A stretch of DNA of 28,165 bases from Pigoraptor vietnamica (Eukaryota > Opisthokonta > Filasterea). Positions 27,280-28,165 of this stretch are shown piece after piece. The stretch covers positions 1 through 28,165 of the forward strand of contig CALSCQ010000589.1 in assembly GCA_943704525.1 (NCBI GenBank), in the 5' to 3' direction. The position numbers and the translations under genes were made by a program. The notes beneath the pieces were generated by a model. It did no database searches and was not told where the DNA came from. It worked only from the letters and a program-made list of their open reading frames with translations. Every line of letters begins with the position of its first letter. Position 1 is the stretch's first letter.

Positions 27280-27995
27280 CACACACAACACGTCTCTACA
27301 TGCACGGAGTGATAGACAGCTCTAGACGCACCCTCAAAGTGCAGGCGCCGCAGTCCCAGCGATATGGGCAGCGACATGAACTCTGGCGTGGGAATGTTGA
27401 CGACAAGCGACGTGTGCACGTTGAAGCGCGCATCCCCGCGGTACGTAACACGCACCACCACCTGCACAGCGCCCGGCTCCGGGGCCGTCGTGTAACGCTC
27501 CTCGACGGGCGCTTCGGGCGTCTCCCGCTGGCTCAATCGCCCTGCCACGCCCCCGAGCGTCGCGCCGTCGACCGCATAAGACGCAGTGCTCGTCTCACTC
27601 AGCGTGCTCAGCGTGCGTAGGCGGCCGTCCGCAGGTGGCACGCCGGGACGCAGGCCGAGGGGTCCACCGGACACCGGGCCGCCTTCGCGCGGCGTGCTTA
27701 CGCCACTGGCGTACGCGTGCGACCCAGCAAAGCTGAAGACGCTCGTTGTCTCGGAGTCGTCGGCACCCTCGGCGTGCGCAAGCTCCGCAGGGGCATCACG
27801 AAAGAGCTCCTCGAAAGGGTCTGTCACGTCGACAATCTCAATGAGCGGCGCTTCGGAGCCAAAGCTGACGTCCGAGACGACGATGGGACCGAGGAAGTCC
27901 GGGCGCGGCACCTCGGCGAGGCGCGCGTTGATGAAGTCTTGTGCGGCCTGCGCGTGTGCCGCGGTGAGCTTGCGCCAGTCAATGTCGAGGCTCAT
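26671..27995 (-). CDS. MDM12: MDM12, SMP-domain subunit of the ERMES ER-mitochondria tether
   Basis: Exons in transcript order: 27995-27332, 27148-27076, 26974-26922, 26831-26671. These give 316 residues, against 271 in budding yeast. Mdm12 links Mmm1 on the ER to Mdm34/Mdm10 on the mitochondrion and carries phospholipids in its SMP fold. The N-terminus MSLDIDWRKL and the block GPIVVSDVSFG...APLIEIVDVTDPFEELF are diagnostic (SxDIxW; ppxIelxDIxDPFxxFY). After a Gly/Pro/Ser-rich insert of about 100 residues come VRVTYRGDARFNVHTSLVVN, PTPEFMSLPISL, then LREMRLESRIGD and VLQNVDRIEKFIVDTLRRMI with a terminal EFPN. An acidic C-tail (TDDDADDGEA) follows. The acceptor of exon 2 was placed at 27149 because it restores a GxAIIVY strand; a nearer acceptor at 27122 also fits the phase. 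The insert and acidic tail explain the extra length. Confidence 0.93.
27176..27297 (-). repeat. (TG)n tract in MDM12 intron 1
   Basis: The + strand shows CA repeats, perfect at 27227-27272. In the MDM12 sense they are (UG)n, filling most of the 183-bp intron and ending about 26 bases before the acceptor. Confidence 0.95.
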
Positions 27996-28070
27996 CTTCC
28001 AACGACGGAGAGAGTGGCACGTTTGCTGCCGCAGAAGACAGTGGGCTCCTATTTGTGCGTGCGTGCGTGC

Positions 28071-28165
<95 letters not shown>
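27996..28165. repeat. MDM12 upstream region with (GTGC)n/(GT)n running off the window
   Basis: About 55 bp of unique sequence precede a GTGC repeat (28055-28076) that passes into a perfect (GT)n of about 87 bp to the window edge. It could be the MDM12 upstream region or an intron of the next gene. Orientation opposite to the MDM12 sense fits a + strand gene further right, but nothing in the window proves that. Confidence 0.9.

Noticed and set aside
24375-27995. DGAT2 and MDM12 as a functional lipid gene cluster
   Set aside because: Both act at the ER, but they have separate promoters 325 bp apart and other neighbours are unrelated. Adjacency alone does not support a cluster.

Overview
This is GC-rich nuclear DNA from a gene-dense eukaryote with short introns, most likely a unicellular relative of fungi and animals. 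I reconstruct 12 protein genes in 28 kb, with about 50 short GT-AG introns (mostly 57-150 bp). The exon chains are supported by protein family similarity and by matching intron phases at each junction. I saw no rRNA, tRNA, CRISPR array, transposon or virus-like element. Two genes pull the placement in different directions: an MDM12 subunit of the ERMES tether (fungi, amoebae and several protist lines, absent from animals) and a PH-SH2 tyrosine-signalling adaptor (typical of animals and their unicellular kin). Together they fit a holozoan, nucleariid/fonticulid or apusomonad-type protist. That placement is inference.

Layout, left to right. (1) The 3' part of a TBC-domain Rab GAP, + strand, cut by the window edge. 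(2) SUV3 mitochondrial RNA helicase, +, 13 exons. (3) A single-exon protein with a SERTA-like motif and a C-terminal membrane anchor, -. (4) A condensation-fold O-acyltransferase, +. (5) VPS50/syndetin of the EARP endosomal recycling complex, -, 11 exons. (6) Mitochondrial ribosomal protein mL49, +. (7) An unrecognised 8-helix membrane protein, -. (8) A PH-SH2 adaptor built like animal 3BP2, +. (9) An ER M28 metallopeptidase of the ERMP1 family, -. (10) A GTPBP1/2-type GTPase, -. (11) DGAT2, the last step of triacylglycerol synthesis, -, 10 exons. (12) MDM12, -, 4 exons.

These are independent genes, not an operon. Several bear on membranes: TBC GAP and VPS50 in Rab/endosome traffic, ERMP1, DGAT2 and MDM12 at the ER, and the acyltransferase in lipid or alcohol acylation. 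SUV3 and mL49 act in mitochondrial gene expression. Neighbours are often convergent with 50-180 bp between stop codons, or share a 400-550 bp divergent promoter region.

The features most worth a second look are the 3BP2-like adaptor with repeated acidic tyrosine motifs, its coexistence with ERMES, an isolated DEAD-box motif V fragment beside three perfect 39-bp repeats, the strand-consistent TG tracts in six introns, and a GTG-dominated 5' splice site.
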